From NCBI RefSeq assembly GCF_006516965.1, contig NZ_VHLH01000031.1, positions 1-47,926 of the forward strand: a stretch of 47,926 bases of DNA, written 5' to 3'. Below, in pieces: positions 46,468-47,926 of the stretch (positions within the stretch are counted from its first letter, which is position 1; every line of letters starts with the position of its first letter). The position numbers and the translations under genes were made by a program. Below the pieces are notes generated by a model. The model worked only from the letters and a program-made list of their open reading frames with translations, searched no databases and was not told where the DNA came from. The DNA is from Pararhizobium mangrovi (GTDB lineage Bacteria; Pseudomonadota; Alphaproteobacteria; Rhizobiales; Rhizobiaceae).

Positions 46468-47717
46468 ACGCATTCGCCGGTCCAGCGGACTTCGTACAGG
46501 CGGCCGAACCGCTCTGTGGCAAAACGATTGCCGAACAGGTGCGCGGCCTGCCGCTGCGCGCCCGCTTCGTGCTGAAGCGGCTGGTGCACATGCGCCGCGG
46601 CTCGCTCGTCGTCGCCACGCCCGAGGGGCGCGTTTTCCGTATCGAGGGGGCCGAACCCGGCCCCGCCGCAGCGGTGAGGCTCGCCAACTGGAACCTGCCG
46701 CGCCGTGCGCTTGCCGGCGGAACCGTGGGCGTTGCCGAATCCTACATCGACGGCGATTGGGAAAGCCCGGACGTCGCCGTCTTCCTGCAGCTCTTCCTCG
46801 CCAATGCCGATCTCGCCGCCGACATGGGCGGCAGGGCCGGCGGCGTGGTTCGGCTCGTCTCGCGTCTGCGCCACTGGCTGAACGCCAACACCCGCGCCGG
46901 CTCACGCAAGAACATCGCCGCGCACTACGACCTCGGCAACGCCTTCTACGAGCAATGGCTCGATTCCACGATGTCGTATTCCGCGGCGCTCTATTCGAAC
47001 GGGGCCAACGATCTGGCGAGCGCGCAGCACGCCAAGTATCGTGCGCTCGCGACCGCCATGGGCATCGAGCCCGGCGACCACGTGCTGGAGATCGGCTGCG
47101 GCTGGGGCGGCTTCGCAGAATACGCCGCACGGGAGATCGGCTGCCGCGTCACCGGCCTGACGATCAGCAGGGAACAGCACGATTTCGCGCGTGCACGGCT
47201 CGCCGAAGCGGGTCTCGGCGAACGCACGGAGATCGCCTTTCGCGATTACCGGGACGAGACCGGCCGCTACGACCACGTGGTGTCGATCGAGATGTTCGAG
47301 GCCGTCGGCGAGAAATACTGGTCGACCTATTTCGACCGCGTCCGCCGCTGCCTGAAGCCGGGCGGAAAGGCCGGCCTTCAGGTCATCACCATCAACGACG
47401 CCGCCTTCGAGCGGTACCGGTCCAATCCGGACTTCATCCAGCGCTATGTCTTTCCGGGCGGCATGCTGCCGACGATGCGTCACCTGCGCGACGTCGCGGC
47501 GCGAAGCGAACTGAACCTAACTGCCGAGCACGCCTTCGGCGGCGACTATGCCCGCACGCTCGTCGAGTGGCGCGATCGCTTTTGGCGCGCCTGGTCGACG
47601 ATCCGCCCTCTCGGCTTCGACGAGCGCTTCCGGCGCATGTGGGAATTCTACCTGCAGTACTGCGAGGCCGGATTCCGCGCGCGCCATATCGACGTGAGGC
47701 AAGTCGTCTACGAATAG
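46464..47717 (+). CDS. Cyclopropane-fatty-acid-synthase-like methyltransferase
   Basis: A 417-residue SAM-dependent methyltransferase of the CFA synthase family, acting on unsaturated acyl chains of membrane phospholipids. Key features: HYDLGNAFYEQWLDSTMSYS (154-173), the SAM-binding VLEIGCGWGG (207-216), a SIEMFEAVGEKYW segment, and a C-terminal LQYCEAGF with the conserved Cys. An N-terminal lipid-binding domain of about 145 residues is present. In this operon type the product is likely methylated or furan fatty acids rather than only cyclopropane rings. The start is fixed by the 4-bp overlap with the DUF1365 stop. Confidence 0.9.
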   Translation: MNAFAGPADFVQAAEPLCGKTIAEQVRGLPLRARFVLKRLVHMRRGSLVVATPEGRVFRIEGAEPGPAAAVRLANWNLPRRALAGGTVGVAESYIDGDWESPDVAVFLQLFLANADLAADMGGRAGGVVRLVSRLRHWLNANTRAGSRKNIAAHYDLGNAFYEQWLDSTMSYSAALYSNGANDLASAQHAKYRALATAMGIEPGDHVLEIGCGWGGFAEYAAREIGCRVTGLTISREQHDFARARLAEAGLGERTEIAFRDYRDETGRYDHVVSIEMFEAVGEKYWSTYFDRVRRCLKPGGKAGLQVITINDAAFERYRSNPDFIQRYVFPGGMLPTMRHLRDVAARSELNLTAEHAFGGDYARTLVEWRDRFWRAWSTIRPLGFDERFRRMWEFYLQYCEAGFRARHIDVRQVVYE

Positions 47718-47836
47718 CGGTACCCTGCCCTTCGATCGTACCATGGGCATCTCTTCGTTCCGCCGATAAAACGCTGTCGGCAGGGATTTCGGTGCACGGA
47801 GCGATACCGGAAGGCTGGCCAAGACTTCCGTTCGCC

Positions 47837-47926
47837 TTAGATGTGGAGCCTCAACAGGTTGTCCTGATCGAGACCGAGGCGGCTGATGGGCACGGTGTCG
47901 TTTATCCCGCCATGGGGACGGTGCCA
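47837..47926 (-). CDS. IS481-family transposase, C-terminal end (cut by window)
   Basis: The last 29 codons before the stop at 47837 translate to WHRPHGGINDTVPISRLGL and then DQDNLLRLHI, the characteristic C-terminus of IS481-family transposases, where WHRPHxG follows the catalytic DDE domain. The gene enters from beyond the right edge on the minus strand. The insertion's left end should lie between 47717 and 47837; TGTCGGCAGG at 47775 is a possible terminal-repeat start. It is inserted just after the lipid operon without damaging it. Confidence 0.85.
   Translation of the reverse strand, partial: WHRPHGGINDTVPISRLGLDQDNLLRLHI

Overview
The window is about 48 kb of high-GC DNA from an alphaproteobacterium. 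The core genes fit the Hyphomicrobiales (Rhizobiales), perhaps near Aurantimonadaceae: a recJ-glpX-hom block, class I phaC followed by sfsA-map-radC, an FeS-type (6-4) photolyase, an HlyU-family protein and the tRNA-Tyr/tRNA-Gly/rlmB neighbourhood. The taxonomic placement is inferred from gene content. No rRNA operon or CRISPR array is present.

Layout. (1) 1-2.2 kb: the edge of an integrated element, with a 66-residue orphan protein and a tyrosine integrase. (2) 2.5-21.1 kb: ordinary chromosome, holding a putative rhamnosyltransferase, a PilZ protein, recJ, glpX, hom, a Thr/Ala-rich lipoprotein, phaC, sfsA, map, radC, a Mo-cofactor oxidoreductase with its cytochrome b partner, an alpha/beta-hydrolase lipoprotein, the photolyase, an HlyU-family protein, a PilZ-like protein, wrbA and a CinA-like protein. 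Between the PilZ-like gene and wrbA lies a tRNA-Leu(UAA) gene split by a 220-nt group I intron of the cyanobacterial type. (3) 21.2-40.45 kb: a composite island at the 3' end of tRNA-Gly(UCC), marked by three direct copies of that tRNA end (21216, 23444, 40404). The left unit (2.2 kb) is a decayed element with a broken integrase. The right unit (16,960 bp between repeat starts) is a compact phage-like element. (4) 40.4-47.9 kb: chromosome again, with tRNA-Gly, tRNA-Tyr, rlmB, a cytochrome P450, a small membrane protein, tRNA-Asn, a small acidic protein and a three-gene lipid-modification operon (FAD oxidoreductase, DUF1365, cyclopropane-fatty-acid-synthase-like methyltransferase). The last 90 bases encode the C-terminus of an IS481-family transposase.

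The most unusual object is the 17-kb element. It encodes a full HK97-type head and packaging set (portal, protease, capsid, connector, HK97-gp10-like, DUF3168, head closure, small and large terminase, HNH). It also has a tape-measure protein with an embedded lysozyme-like domain and two tail-assembly-chaperone-like proteins. I find no tail tube, baseplate, fibre, lysis or CI-like repressor gene. It adds a putative HUH replication protein beside an AT-rich segment, an Xis-like protein and its own integrase. The order is scrambled: head genes, then terminase, then tape measure. The simplest reading is a capsid-forming phage satellite, or a reduced prophage, that would need tail parts from a helper. 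It also carries integrase arm-type repeats on both sides and a promoter-operator candidate just before the head operon.
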